Part shown: in pieces, positions 52,127-60,670 of the stretch
Numbering within the stretch: the first letter of the stretch is position 1
Layout: each line of letters starts with the position of its first letter
From: CAYPKG01 sp964411275
Lineage (GTDB): Bacteria > Bacillota > Clostridia > Christensenellales > CAG-138
Length of the DNA: 64,000 bases
Direction: 5' to 3'
Assembly: GCA_964411275.1 (NCBI GenBank)
Contig: CAYPKG010000001.1
Location: 54,231-118,230 of the forward strand
Translations under genes and position numbers: made by a program
Notes under the pieces: generated by a model
Seen by the model: the letters and a program-made list of their open reading frames with translations, nothing else
What the model was told of the DNA's origin: nothing
Database searches by the model: none

Positions 52127-53071
52127 ATGAAACGAAACGGCTTGGCGATACTGGGGCTTGTATTGGTGTTGACATTGCTGATCATGCCGCTTGTGTCCCA
52201 CGCGGATTTTGGAAACTACGCCGGGGACAACGACTATGGCGGAAGCTCCTCTTCCGACTGGGGCTCGTCCTCCGATTGGGGTTCGTCCTCCGATTGGGAC
52301 TCGTCCTCTGACTGGGGCAGCAGCGACGGCGGCTATTACTCGGGTGGCGGCCTTCCCATATTCCTGGGCGGCGGCGGTTCATTCCTCGTGATCGCGGTGA
52401 TCGTTATTTACATTCTTATTAGGATGCAGAAACAGAATAAAGGGCGGGGCAGCACAAGGCCCGTGGCTCCCGGAGCCCAGGCGACGCCTGCGGCCATGCT
52501 AAATCCCGTGTCAAGCTATTTTGAAAAAGATCCCGGCTTTGATGAGGCGGCGTTTCGGGAGAAAATGTCAAACCTTTATGTCCAGATGCAAAATTGTTGG
52601 ACGGATCAGGATATTTCCCCTGTGCGGCCATTTCTGACGGACGCGCTGTTTACCCAGATGGACCGGCAGCTCACCAGCATGAAAAACGCCGGCCGCACCA
52701 ATTATGTTGAGCGGATCGCGGTGCTTGGGGTAGACCTGCGTGGCTGGTATCAATCCAATGAGATGGATAACATGATTGTGAGGCTACGCACCAGGATCGT
52801 GGACTATACCAAGAACGACGCCACCGGCGCCCTTGTTTCCGGCAGCGAAACCAAGGAGCTGTTTATGGAATACGAATGGCAGCTGGTGCGGCCTTCTCTA
52901 CAGACTACGAAGGAGAAGGCGGCCATGACCGACATGCATTGCCCGAGCTGCGGCGCGCCGATTAGCATAAACCAAAGCGCGCAGTGCCCGTACTGCGATA
53001 CGGTCATCACGTTAAGCGATCACGACTGGGCGATCTACGCTATAAAAGGCATCTCCCAGCGCAGTAATTAA
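52127..53071 (+). CDS. Membrane protein with Ser-Asp-Trp repeats, Tim44-like domain and zinc ribbon
   Basis: The 314-residue protein begins with a signal-like helix (LAILGLVLVLTLLIMPLVSHA), then a low-complexity outer segment with four SSSDWG repeats and Gly-rich flanks, then a second helix (SFLVIAVIVIYILIRM). A Tim44-like domain lies at about 130-265 (KDPGFDEAAFREKMSNLYVQMQNCW, DVDLRGW-type VLGVDLRGWYQ). It ends in a C4 zinc ribbon (CPSCGAPI...CPYCDTVI). The start is ATG 52127 behind GAGG; 52115 is an alternative. A gene for an SPFH protein with similar zinc ribbons follows 33 bases later, so the two are likely partners in a membrane quality-control or scaffolding unit. No known function for the pair. 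Confidence 0.8.
   Translation: MKRNGLAILGLVLVLTLLIMPLVSHADFGNYAGDNDYGGSSSSDWGSSSDWGSSSDWDSSSDWGSSDGGYYSGGGLPIFLGGGGSFLVIAVIVIYILIRMQKQNKGRGSTRPVAPGAQATPAAMLNPVSSYFEKDPGFDEAAFREKMSNLYVQMQNCWTDQDISPVRPFLTDALFTQMDRQLTSMKNAGRTNYVERIAVLGVDLRGWYQSNEMDNMIVRLRTRIVDYTKNDATGALVSGSETKELFMEYEWQLVRPSLQTTKEKAAMTDMHCPSCGAPISINQSAQCPYCDTVITLSDHDWAIYAIKGISQRSN
52247..52318 (+). repeat. 18-base tandem repeat coding for SSSDWG
   Basis: Four in-frame copies of an 18-base unit (TCCTCYTCCGAYTGGGGC-like) code for Ser-Ser-Ser-Asp-Trp-Gly, with one Asp in place of Gly. The synonymous changes between copies show it is not a fresh expansion. Confidence 0.85.
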
Positions 53072-53104
53072 GAATAAAACGCATCGTTTGAAAGGAGAAC
53101 TACT

Positions 53105-54409
53105 ATGGGTTTATTGAAAGCGGGGATTGGCGCCCTTTCCGGCGTTCTCGCGGATCAATGGCGGGAGTACTTTTATTGTGACGCGCTCAGCACAAACGTG
53201 TTGGCAACCAAGGGCGTCAAGCGCACAAACACCAACAGAAGCAGCAATGTAAAAGGCTCCGACAACATCATTACAAACGGCGCTATCGTTGCGGTAAACG
53301 AGGGCCAGTGCATGATGATCGTGGATCAGGGGGCTGTGGTGGAGTTTTGCGCAGAGGCTGGGGAATTCGTGTGGGACAGCTCCACAGAACCTTCCATATT
53401 TTATGGCGGCTTTGGCAAGGGCTTGAAGGCCAGCTGGGACACCTTGAAAAAGCGGTTTACAATGGGCGGCGATACCGGCAAGGATCAGCGTGTCTATTAC
53501 TTCAACACCAAGGAGATCATCGGCAACAAGTATGGCACCGCCAACCCCGTGCCATTTAGGGTGGTGGATCAAAACATCGGCCTTGACATGGACATCGGCC
53601 TTCGCTGCTTTGGCGAATATTCGTATAAAATCAGCGACCCCATGCTGTTTTACAAAAACGTGTGCGGCAACGTCACAGCGAACTATACTAGGGATCAGAT
53701 CGACAGCCAGCTTAAGACAGAGCTTCTGACGGCCCTGCAGCCCGCGTTCGCCAAGATTTCCGCAATGGGCATCCGCTATAGCGCCGTACCCGGACACACG
53801 GCGGAGCTGGCCGGTGCTCTCAACGACGTTTTGTCTGAGAAGTGGGGCAACCTTCGCGGCGTACAGGTGGTGGCATTTGGCGTCAGCTCCATGACCGCCA
53901 ATGAGGAAGACGAAAAGACGATCAAAGAACTTCAAAAAAGCGCGGTCTTCCGCAATCCGAATATGGCAGCGGCACACCTTGTGGGCGCCCAGGCGGAGGC
54001 TATGAAGTCCGCCGCCGCCAACGAGGGTTCGGGGGCGTTTATGGCGTTTGCTGGGATGAACATGGCGCAGAATGCCGGGGGTGCGAACACCCAAAGCCTA
54101 TTCCAGATGGGACAGCAACAACAACAAGCTGCGCCATCCACAAACGGCTGGGATTGCAAATGCGGACATAAGGGAAACACCGGCAAGTTCTGCGCCGAGT
54201 GCGGCGAGAAAAAAGCCGAGAACGGCTGGGCCTGCAAATGCGGCGCTGTGAATAAGGGCAAATTCTGCGCCGAATGCGGGGCAAAGAAGCCCGCGGCGGA
54301 GCCCCTGTATCAATGCGACAAATGCGGGTGGGAGCCGGAAGATCCGAAAAATCCCCCGAAGTTCTGCCCCGAATGCGGCGATCCCTTCGACGATAAGGAT
54401 CAGAAGTGA
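53105..54409 (+). CDS. SPFH/virion-core-like protein with three zinc ribbons
   Basis: The 434-residue protein has an SPFH (stomatin/flotillin-type) domain at about 20-215 (DQWREYFYCDALSTNVLATKG, GAIVAVNEGQCMMIVDQGAVVEFCAEAGEFVWD, VFRNPNMAAAHLVGAQAEAMKSA at the end). A Gln/Ala-rich linker follows, then three cysteine knots: KCGHKGNTGKFCAECGEKK, CKCGAVNKGKFCAECGAKKP, and CDKCGWEP...CPECGDPF. Membership of the YdjL/virion-core group seen in Bacillus and clostridia fits. It has no membrane helix of its own. It follows the Tim44-like gene by 33 bases, a common pair. Function is unknown. Confidence 0.85.
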   Translation: MGLLKAGIGALSGVLADQWREYFYCDALSTNVLATKGVKRTNTNRSSNVKGSDNIITNGAIVAVNEGQCMMIVDQGAVVEFCAEAGEFVWDSSTEPSIFYGGFGKGLKASWDTLKKRFTMGGDTGKDQRVYYFNTKEIIGNKYGTANPVPFRVVDQNIGLDMDIGLRCFGEYSYKISDPMLFYKNVCGNVTANYTRDQIDSQLKTELLTALQPAFAKISAMGIRYSAVPGHTAELAGALNDVLSEKWGNLRGVQVVAFGVSSMTANEEDEKTIKELQKSAVFRNPNMAAAHLVGAQAEAMKSAAANEGSGAFMAFAGMNMAQNAGGANTQSLFQMGQQQQQAAPSTNGWDCKCGHKGNTGKFCAECGEKKAENGWACKCGAVNKGKFCAECGAKKPAAEPLYQCDKCGWEPEDPKNPPKFCPECGDPFDDKDQK

Positions 54410-54421
54410 TATAAAACAATG

Positions 54422-54447
54422 AAAAGCCGGACAAAATCCGGCTTTTT
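54422..54447 (+). terminator. Terminator after the SPFH gene
   Basis: AAAAGCCGGA-caaaa-TCCGGCTTTTT is a ten-base stem with a T run, 12 bases past the stop codon. Confidence 0.85.
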
Positions 54448-54550
54448 CTTTTTAGGATTTGATGAAAGGGAAATCCGGGGAGTGGAAAATCCCGTCGGGT
54501 TTGGCTATTTTTTGTTTCCAATTTGTCACATTGCGGTGCTATCGCCTGCC

Positions 54551-54579
54551 TTGACAAAGCACGCGGCAAGTGCTATTTT
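54551..54579 (+). promoter_or_regulatory. SigA promoter of the hrcA operon
   Basis: A perfect TTGACA and the -10 TATTTT are 17 bases apart. It is directly followed by the CIRCE operator. Confidence 0.8.
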
Positions 54580-54583
54580 TATG

Positions 54584-54610
54584 TTAGCACTCAGGAGGAT
54601 CGAGTGCTAA
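54584..54610 (+). promoter_or_regulatory. CIRCE operator (HrcA-binding site)
   Basis: TTAGCACTC-n9-GAGTGCTAA is a perfect match to the CIRCE consensus. It lies just after the promoter and before hrcA, so HrcA should repress this operon and release it on heat shock. Confidence 0.97.
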
Positions 54611-54646
54611 CACCCGGAACCCGTGGTCGAGAGGGAAGGCTTGAAA

Positions 54647-55681
54647 ATGGAACTGGATCAACGAAAACTGAAAATATTGCAGGCTGTAATAGACGATTAC
54701 ATCCTGACGGCGACGCCGGTGGGCTCCCGAAGCATTTCTAAGCGGAAGGACATCAGCTTAAGCTCAGCCACCATTCGCAACGAAATGAGCGATCTGGAGG
54801 AAATGGGCTATTTGGAGCAGCCGCACACCTCCGCCGGGCGGGTGCCGTCGGACAAGGCATACAGGCTTTACGTCAATAATATCATGCGCCGGGCGCAGCT
54901 AAGCGCTAATGAGCGCAATGTGATCGGACAGTATTTTTCCCGCCGGATGGACGAGGTAGAGGCGGTGGTGAAGCAGACAGCATTGGCCCTTTCGGACATC
55001 ACCCGTTACACCGCCATGGTGCTGCCGCCGCAGTTGCAGGCAGTGCGCATCAAGCACATTCAGCTAGTCCCCGTCACGTCCGACCGGGCGCTGATGGTAC
55101 TGGTAACGGATGCTGGGTTTATACGGGACTCGATGCTTCGCATTCCGGATGGGCTAAGTATCAGCGATTTGGAGCGAATCAGCCGGATGCTGACGGATCA
55201 GCTCAAGGATGTGCGTCTTGACGAAATCGCTGAAATGCCCCTGCTCTACGAGAAGTTGGGCAAGGACCGCCGGTTTATGAACGCAGTGCTAGAGGCGATC
55301 GGCAGGAATATTCAGCCGGAGCCCAGCGCGATCGAGCTGTCCGGGGCAACCAACATCCTGTTTTACCCGGAGTACAGCGATATGGCCAAGGCCAAGACGT
55401 TTATCTCCGCCATCGAGGGGAAAGACACGCTGTACCGGCTGCTGAAGCGTGCCAGCACACTGGAGTTTTCATTCACAATAGGCGCGGAAAACGACCAGCC
55501 GGAACTGCAGGACTGCAGCGTGGTCACTGCCACGTACAAGATCGGCGACGATCCTTTGGGGTCGTTTGGCGTGATAGGCCCCACCCGCATGCCGTATGCG
55601 CGGATATTATCCATACTTGAATTTATGAGCCTGAGCCTATCGCAAGCCCTTATGGGCGTGCTGGATGACGAGCCGCGTTAG
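54647..55681 (+). CDS. hrcA: Heat-inducible transcription repressor HrcA
   Basis: The 344-residue repressor binds the CIRCE element upstream of its own gene. The start is ATG 54647 (MELDQRKLKILQAV) behind GAGGGAAGG; an in-frame GTG at 54623 is weaker. The winged-helix part has TPVGSRSISKR and SSATIRNEMSDLEEMGYLEQPHTSAGRVPSDKAYR. The GAF-like and dimerisation domains follow. It starts the operon hrcA-grpE-dnaK-dnaJ. Confidence 0.98.
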   Translation: MELDQRKLKILQAVIDDYILTATPVGSRSISKRKDISLSSATIRNEMSDLEEMGYLEQPHTSAGRVPSDKAYRLYVNNIMRRAQLSANERNVIGQYFSRRMDEVEAVVKQTALALSDITRYTAMVLPPQLQAVRIKHIQLVPVTSDRALMVLVTDAGFIRDSMLRIPDGLSISDLERISRMLTDQLKDVRLDEIAEMPLLYEKLGKDRRFMNAVLEAIGRNIQPEPSAIELSGATNILFYPEYSDMAKAKTFISAIEGKDTLYRLLKRASTLEFSFTIGAENDQPELQDCSVVTATYKIGDDPLGSFGVIGPTRMPYARILSILEFMSLSLSQALMGVLDDEPR

Positions 55682-55702
55682 GCTGGGCAAGGAGGAGCAC
55701 AA

Positions 55703-56248
55703 ATGGCGAAGAACAAAAAGGATGTTGAAAAGGCAGCAGATACTAAAAAGCCTGCGGAGCAGGAGAACACAGACGTTACCTTGACCCAGGCGGAGTTTCA
55801 GGAGGTCAAAACCCACATTGAGACGCTGCAAAAGGAAAAGGACGAGGCAGTGGCGCTGGCCCAACGGCTGCAGGCGGATTTCGACAATTACCGGAAGCGG
55901 AACGCCACATTGCGGGCGGACAGCTTTGACGACGGCGTCCGGGACTGCATCAAGGAGCTGTTGCCTGTACTGGACAATTTTGACCGGGCCATCGAAAACG
56001 CCACCGGCGTGGACGAAGGATTTTTAGAGGGCGTAAAGCTGGTGCAGCGAACGCTTATGGATGCCTTGATGAAATCCGGGCTGTCCAGCATTCCCGCCGA
56101 CGGAAAGTTTGATCCGAACCTGCACAACGCTGTGATGCAGGAGGAGGCTGAGGGACACGAAAGCGGCGACATACTCGCCGTATTTCAGAAGGGGTATGAG
56201 GTCAAAGGCCGTATTCTCAGACATACAATGGTAAAAGTAGCCCAATAA
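55703..56248 (+). CDS. grpE: Nucleotide exchange factor GrpE
   Basis: The 181-residue co-chaperone speeds ADP release from DnaK. It has a long charged helix at about 20-70 (acidic coiled-coil, QAEFQEVKTHIETLQKEKDE), then LQADFDNYRKRN, LLPVLDNFDRAIENA, and the C-terminal beta motif HNAVMQEEAEGHESGDILAVFQKGYEVKGRILRHTMVKVA. It lies in the hrcA operon between hrcA and dnaK. Confidence 0.97.
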   Translation: MAKNKKDVEKAADTKKPAEQENTDVTLTQAEFQEVKTHIETLQKEKDEAVALAQRLQADFDNYRKRNATLRADSFDDGVRDCIKELLPVLDNFDRAIENATGVDEGFLEGVKLVQRTLMDALMKSGLSSIPADGKFDPNLHNAVMQEEAEGHESGDILAVFQKGYEVKGRILRHTMVKVAQ

Positions 56249-56309
56249 TGGGCGCTAAAATAGATCACAATAAGAATAGTTTTTGCATATAGAAACAGGA
56301 GGCAATGTT

Positions 56310-58148
56310 ATGGGTAAAATTATCGGTATCGATTTAGGAACGACGAACTCTTGCGTAGCGGTGTTGGAGGGCGGCGAAGCCATCGTTATCCCCAATCCCG
56401 AAGGCGCGCGCACCACTCCCAGCGTCGTGGCGTTTAAGGACGGGGAACGGATGGTGGGTCAGGTGGCAAAGCGCCAGGCCATTACCAACCCGGAGCGCAC
56501 GGTGGGCTCCATCAAACGTGAAATGGGTTCCTCCCACAAAGAGCGTATTGACGGCAAGGAATACACGCCCCAGGAAATCTCCGCGATGATCCTCCAGAAG
56601 CTGAAGCAGGACGCGGAAGCGTATCTGGGCGAGACGGTTACCCAGGCGGTTATCACCGTTCCGGCGTACTTTAGCGACAGCCAGCGGCAGGCTACCAAGG
56701 ACGCAGGCCGCATCGCGGGGCTTGAGGTGCTGCGCATCATCAACGAGCCTACGGCAGCGTCTCTTGCCTATGGCATTGATAAAGAAACCAACCAGAAAAT
56801 CCTGGTGTACGACCTGGGCGGCGGCACGTTTGACGTATCCATCCTGGAGATCGGCGACGGAGTGTTTGAGGTGCTGGCCACTGCCGGCAACAACCGCCTG
56901 GGTGGGGATGACTTTGACGAGCGGGTGATGAATCACATCGCCAGCGCCTTCCAGAGGGACAACGGCATCGACCTTCGCAAGGACAAAATGGCCATGCAGC
57001 GCCTGAAGGAAGCGGCGGAGAAGGCGAAAATTGAGCTAAGCGGCATGGCCCAGACAAACATCAACCTGCCATTTATCACGATGGATGCCTCCGGCCCCAA
57101 GCATCTTGATATGTCCCTGACAAAGGCGAAGTTCAACGAGCTGACATCTGACCTTGTGGACAAAACCAGGGATTGCGTCATGAAAGCCACGAAGGACGCA
57201 GGGCTTTCCAACTCCCAGATCGATAAGGTGATCCTTGTGGGTGGCTCCAGCCGTATTCCTGCTGTCCAGGAAATGGTGAAGACCGTCACCGGCAAGGAAC
57301 CCTTCAAAGGCATCAACCCCGATGAATGCGTCGCCATCGGCGCGGCGATCCAGGCGGGTGTATTGGGCGGCGAGGTCAAGGACATTTTGCTGTTGGACGT
57401 AACGCCTTTGTCTCTGGGAATTGAGACCGTGGGCGGGGTGTTCACCCGTTTGATCGACCGCAACACCACCATCCCAACGAAGAAGAGCCAGATTTTCTCC
57501 ACAGCGGCGGACGGCCAGACCTCTGTCGAGGTGCATGTGCTGCAGGGCGAGCGTGAAATGGCCCAGTACAATAAAACCCTCGGCCGATTCCAGCTGGCTG
57601 GCATCGCCCCCGCACCCCGGGGCGTACCCCAGATCGAGGTTACGTTTGACATCGACGCGAACGGTATCGTCCATGTATCCGCAAAGGATCTGGGCACTGG
57701 GAACGAGCAGAATGTGACCATCACCGCCAGCACAAACCTCAATGAGGACGAGATCAAGAAAGCGGTAGAGGAAGCGGAACGCTTCGCCAGCGAGGATAAG
57801 GCCCGCAAGGAAGGCGTGGAAACCCGTAACCATGCGGATCAACTGGTATATACCACGGAAAAGACATTGAAAGAATTGGGCGACAAGATTTCTTCCGACG
57901 ACAAGAAGCGGGTGGAGGATGCCATCGCCGATCTTCGCAAGACACTGGAGGGGGACGACGCAGCCATGATCAAGGCCGCCACCGAAAAGGCCACAGAGGT
58001 ATCCTACGAGGTGTTCGGCAAGATCTATCAGCAGGCACAACAGGAAGCAGGCTCCCAGGCTGGCGCCGGCGGCGAGTACCAGGAGGCTCCGAAGGACGAT
58101 ACCGTGGTGGACGCTGAGTATGAGGTCGTGGACGACGACAAGAAGTAA
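56310..58148 (+). CDS. dnaK: Chaperone DnaK (Hsp70)
   Basis: The 612-residue ATPase folds and guards proteins. ATG 56310 follows AGGAGG; the upstream in-frame ATG at 56283 is unlikely. GIDLGTTNSCVAVLEGG, INEPTAASLAYGIDKETNQKILVYDLGGGTFDVS and VGGSSRIPAVQEMV mark the nucleotide domain; LLLDVTPLSLGIETVGG starts the substrate domain. The C-terminus has a Gln/Gly-rich linker and the DAEYEVVDDDKK end. It is the third gene of the CIRCE operon; dnaJ follows after 207 bases. Confidence 0.98.
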   Translation: MGKIIGIDLGTTNSCVAVLEGGEAIVIPNPEGARTTPSVVAFKDGERMVGQVAKRQAITNPERTVGSIKREMGSSHKERIDGKEYTPQEISAMILQKLKQDAEAYLGETVTQAVITVPAYFSDSQRQATKDAGRIAGLEVLRIINEPTAASLAYGIDKETNQKILVYDLGGGTFDVSILEIGDGVFEVLATAGNNRLGGDDFDERVMNHIASAFQRDNGIDLRKDKMAMQRLKEAAEKAKIELSGMAQTNINLPFITMDASGPKHLDMSLTKAKFNELTSDLVDKTRDCVMKATKDAGLSNSQIDKVILVGGSSRIPAVQEMVKTVTGKEPFKGINPDECVAIGAAIQAGVLGGEVKDILLLDVTPLSLGIETVGGVFTRLIDRNTTIPTKKSQIFSTAADGQTSVEVHVLQGEREMAQYNKTLGRFQLAGIAPAPRGVPQIEVTFDIDANGIVHVSAKDLGTGNEQNVTITASTNLNEDEIKKAVEEAERFASEDKARKEGVETRNHADQLVYTTEKTLKELGDKISSDDKKRVEDAIADLRKTLEGDDAAMIKAATEKATEVSYEVFGKIYQQAQQEAGSQAGAGGEYQEAPKDDTVVDAEYEVVDDDKK

Positions 58149-58172
58149 GCAGATGTGTTATCTTAGGGATTT

Positions 58173-58237
58173 GTCAAGGGGCCGCGGCCCCTTGACTTAT
58201 GTTCCGGCTCCGGCGGTTGATCCGCCTGAGCGGAGCC
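58173..58237 (+). repeat. Palindromic hairpins between dnaK and dnaJ
   Basis: GTCAAGGGGCCGCGGCCCCTTGAC at 58173-58196 is a perfect 24-base palindrome. A second hairpin GGCTCCG...CGGAGCC (58206-58237) has an inner stem GGCGG-ttgat-CCGCC. There is no T run after the first, so it is a poor terminator; it could tune mRNA decay or dnaJ level. The remaining bases to 58355 hold nothing I recognise. Confidence 0.6.
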
Positions 58238-58355
58238 CCTAAGTGGTCAGTTGCATTGCGCGCTTTGGCGGCCGCGCTTCGGCTTAGTCAAGGCGTGTGA
58301 GATCCTCAGGAAACAGGCGGGGCCGATTTCCTGACAAGCTGTGGGGGAATGAGTT

Positions 58356-59465
58356 TTGGCAGATAAACGCGATTATTACGAGGTGCTGGGGGTAGACAAA
58401 AGCGCCAGCGAGGATGATATCAAGCGAGCCTTTCGTAAACAGGCGAAAACCTGTCATCCGGACCTGCATCCGGGGGACCAGGAGGCGGAAGCTCGCTTTA
58501 AGGAAATCAATGAAGCGGCGGAGGTTTTGACCGACGCCGATAAGCGCGCCCGGTACGACCAGTTTGGACATGCGGCCTTCGACCAGACGGGCGGCGGATA
58601 TTCTCCGTTCTCCGGCGGCGGGTTTGGCGGCTTTACGGATATATTTGAAACAATGTTTGGCGGCGGCGGACAGCGAAACGGCCCTGTACAGGGCGACGAT
58701 TTGAAATATTCCCTGACGATCTCCTTTGAGGATGCTGCCTTCGGCGTAAAACGGGAGATCCAAATTACCAGAGAGGAAAACTGCGCTACTTGTGGCGGCT
58801 CCGGTGCGAAACCTGGTACCTCGCCTGTCACATGCCCCACCTGCAGCGGGTCAGGCCAGGTGCGCACGCAGCAGAACACTGTGTTTGGCGCCTTTTCCTC
58901 GGTCAGACCCTGTAACGCCTGCGCAGGCACGGGCAAGATCGTGAAAGAGCCCTGCGCGGATTGCCGGGGCGCGGGAAGAATTAGAAAAAACACCCGCATT
59001 GTGGTGAATGTGCCGGCAGGCATCGATGATGGGCAGACGCTGAACATGCGGGGAGAGGGGGCGGCGGGCCTGCGCGGCGGCCCAAATGGCGACCTGTATG
59101 TAATGATCCGGGTAAAGCCTCATAAACAGTTTATCAGAGACGGTTACGACCTGCGTCTGAATATGACAATCCCCTTTACAACGGCGGTTTTAGGCGGGGA
59201 GATCAAGGTGCCCACATTGACGGGTTCAGTCAAGTATTCCGTTCCGGAAGGAACGCAAACCGGCACAACATTCCGCATGCGGGAACAGGGGATTACACGG
59301 CTTAGGGGCAATGGCAAGGGCGATCTTCTGGTGAAGGTAGACGTTGATGTGCCCAGGCATTTAAACGAAAAGCAGCGCACGGCCTTGATCGCGTTCTCAG
59401 AGGCTTTGGGCGAAAACCGCCAGGAGCCTGAGGTCAAGCATAAGAAAGGATTCTTTCGCAGGTAA
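58356..59465 (+). CDS. dnaJ: Chaperone DnaJ (Hsp40)
   Basis: The 369-residue co-chaperone delivers clients to DnaK and stimulates its ATPase. The start is a TTG at 58356 behind GGGGG. The J domain holds HPD at 34-36; a Gly/Phe-rich linker (GGGYSPFSGGGFGGF) follows; the zinc domain has four CxxCxGxG motifs (CATCGGSG, CPTCSGSG, CNACAGTG, CADCRGAG). The C-terminal beta domains are complete. It ends the heat-shock operon. Confidence 0.98.
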   Translation: MADKRDYYEVLGVDKSASEDDIKRAFRKQAKTCHPDLHPGDQEAEARFKEINEAAEVLTDADKRARYDQFGHAAFDQTGGGYSPFSGGGFGGFTDIFETMFGGGGQRNGPVQGDDLKYSLTISFEDAAFGVKREIQITREENCATCGGSGAKPGTSPVTCPTCSGSGQVRTQQNTVFGAFSSVRPCNACAGTGKIVKEPCADCRGAGRIRKNTRIVVNVPAGIDDGQTLNMRGEGAAGLRGGPNGDLYVMIRVKPHKQFIRDGYDLRLNMTIPFTTAVLGGEIKVPTLTGSVKYSVPEGTQTGTTFRMREQGITRLRGNGKGDLLVKVDVDVPRHLNEKQRTALIAFSEALGENRQEPEVKHKKGFFRR

Positions 59466-59537
59466 GCGGTGAAAACAAGCCGCCGCATATTTGTGGAAAA
59501 ACCGCTGCTGATCAGCTTGCGCTTTTTTGACACGCTA

Positions 59538-59568
59538 AGCCGCCGCAGGCTATTGTGCGGCGGCTGTT
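59538..59568. terminator. Bidirectional terminator between dnaJ and the PTS gene
   Basis: AGCCGCCGCA and TGCGGCGGCT form a ten-base stem around an eight-base loop, followed on the plus strand by GTTTC. It lies between two convergent genes. Confidence 0.55.
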
Positions 59569-59620
59569 TCATTATGAAGAATATCCGTTAGGAAAGGGTT
59601 CCACCCTTGTCAAAACCCGA

Positions 59621-60652
59621 TCAAAGATTCAACTGCATATCCCCGAGTTTAATCCATCCCTTTTTCCTGAAAAACTCACTGATGAGTATCGTCAGCACAG
59701 CGGGAGCCACAAAATGCAGCAACACGATCAGGACAATGGCCTGCCACGCGGGCATTGTGCCTGCCATCGTGGCCCATGCGCCAAACTGCCCTACGAGTCC
59801 GCTGGTGCCCATGCCCGCGCCCATGGCGTTGTTTGTCATGCCAAACACAGCTGTGGAGATGGGTCCGAGTATAGCCGAGGCAATGGTTGGCGGAAGCCAG
59901 ATCACAGGCCTGCGCATGATATTTCCGAACTGGAGCATGGATGTACCCAGCCCCTGGCTGATCAGCCCGCCAAACTTGTTTTCACGGTATGAAGCCACTG
60001 CAAACCCCACCATCTGGGTCGCGCAGCCCACGCAGGCCGCCCCAGCCGCAATCCCTTCAAGCCCTAAGGAAATGCTGATGGCAGCGGAACTGATGGGCGC
60101 TGTCAAAGCCAGGCCCATAACGGTGCTGACGATAATGCCCATTGGAATAGGATGCATGTTGGTGGCGGTGTTGATAAAGCTTCCAAGACCGGTCATGACG
60201 GCGCTGATGCCGGGGCCCACAAACCTGCCCACAAGCCCGCCGACGCTGATCGTCACGATGGGCACAAGTACGATGTCTACAGGGGTTTTCCCAGCGACGA
60301 GATTTCCGATTTCGGCACCCACAACAGCCGAGAGATACGCGCCCACAGGCCCGCCCAGCTGATAGCCGATGGCGCCCGTAACGGCTGAGGAGAATATGAC
60401 GAGGGGTTTTGCCTTCAACCCATACGCAATGGCGACGCCGATGGCCGCGCCCACAACGGGAGAGCTTGCGGCAACCATATCCGCGAAGGGTTTTAGCCAG
60501 CTTAAAAACGAAATACCCGATAATTGAGAGAGTATCAGCCCGATGATGAGCGAGGAAAAAAGCCCGAGCGCCATTGCGCTCATGGCGTCGATGAAATACC
60601 GCTTAAAAGCGGTTTTCAGCCACCCGCTGGTGTTGCTATTCTGTTTGTCCAT
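59621..60652 (-). CDS. PTS_EIIC_2-family membrane protein (PfoR/YhfA-like)
   Basis: The 343-residue membrane protein has about ten helices and belongs to the PTS_EIIC_2 (PF13303) family, from its RYFIDAMSAMALGLFSSLIIG start, PLVIFSSAVTGAIGYQLGGPVGAYLSAVVGAEIGN, NMHPIPMGIIVSTVMGLALTAPISSAA and GMTNNAMGAGMGTSGLVGQFG. These proteins resemble sugar PTS permeases but lack the phosphorylation domains; no IIA or IIB gene is next to it. GGAGGAAC precedes its ATG. It follows the trmH-type gene by 18 bases on the same strand. Confidence 0.85.
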   Translation of the reverse strand: MDKQNSNTSGWLKTAFKRYFIDAMSAMALGLFSSLIIGLILSQLSGISFLSWLKPFADMVAASSPVVGAAIGVAIAYGLKAKPLVIFSSAVTGAIGYQLGGPVGAYLSAVVGAEIGNLVAGKTPVDIVLVPIVTISVGGLVGRFVGPGISAVMTGLGSFINTATNMHPIPMGIIVSTVMGLALTAPISSAAISISLGLEGIAAGAACVGCATQMVGFAVASYRENKFGGLISQGLGTSMLQFGNIMRRPVIWLPPTIASAILGPISTAVFGMTNNAMGAGMGTSGLVGQFGAWATMAGTMPAWQAIVLIVLLHFVAPAVLTILISEFFRKKGWIKLGDMQLNL

Positions 60653-60670
60653 GTTGTTTGTTCCTCCGGT

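Noticed and set aside
56933..58040. Two long minus-strand open frames opposite dnaK
   Set aside because: Known type of shadow frames in high-GC dnaK genes; no ribosome binding site or homologous motif.
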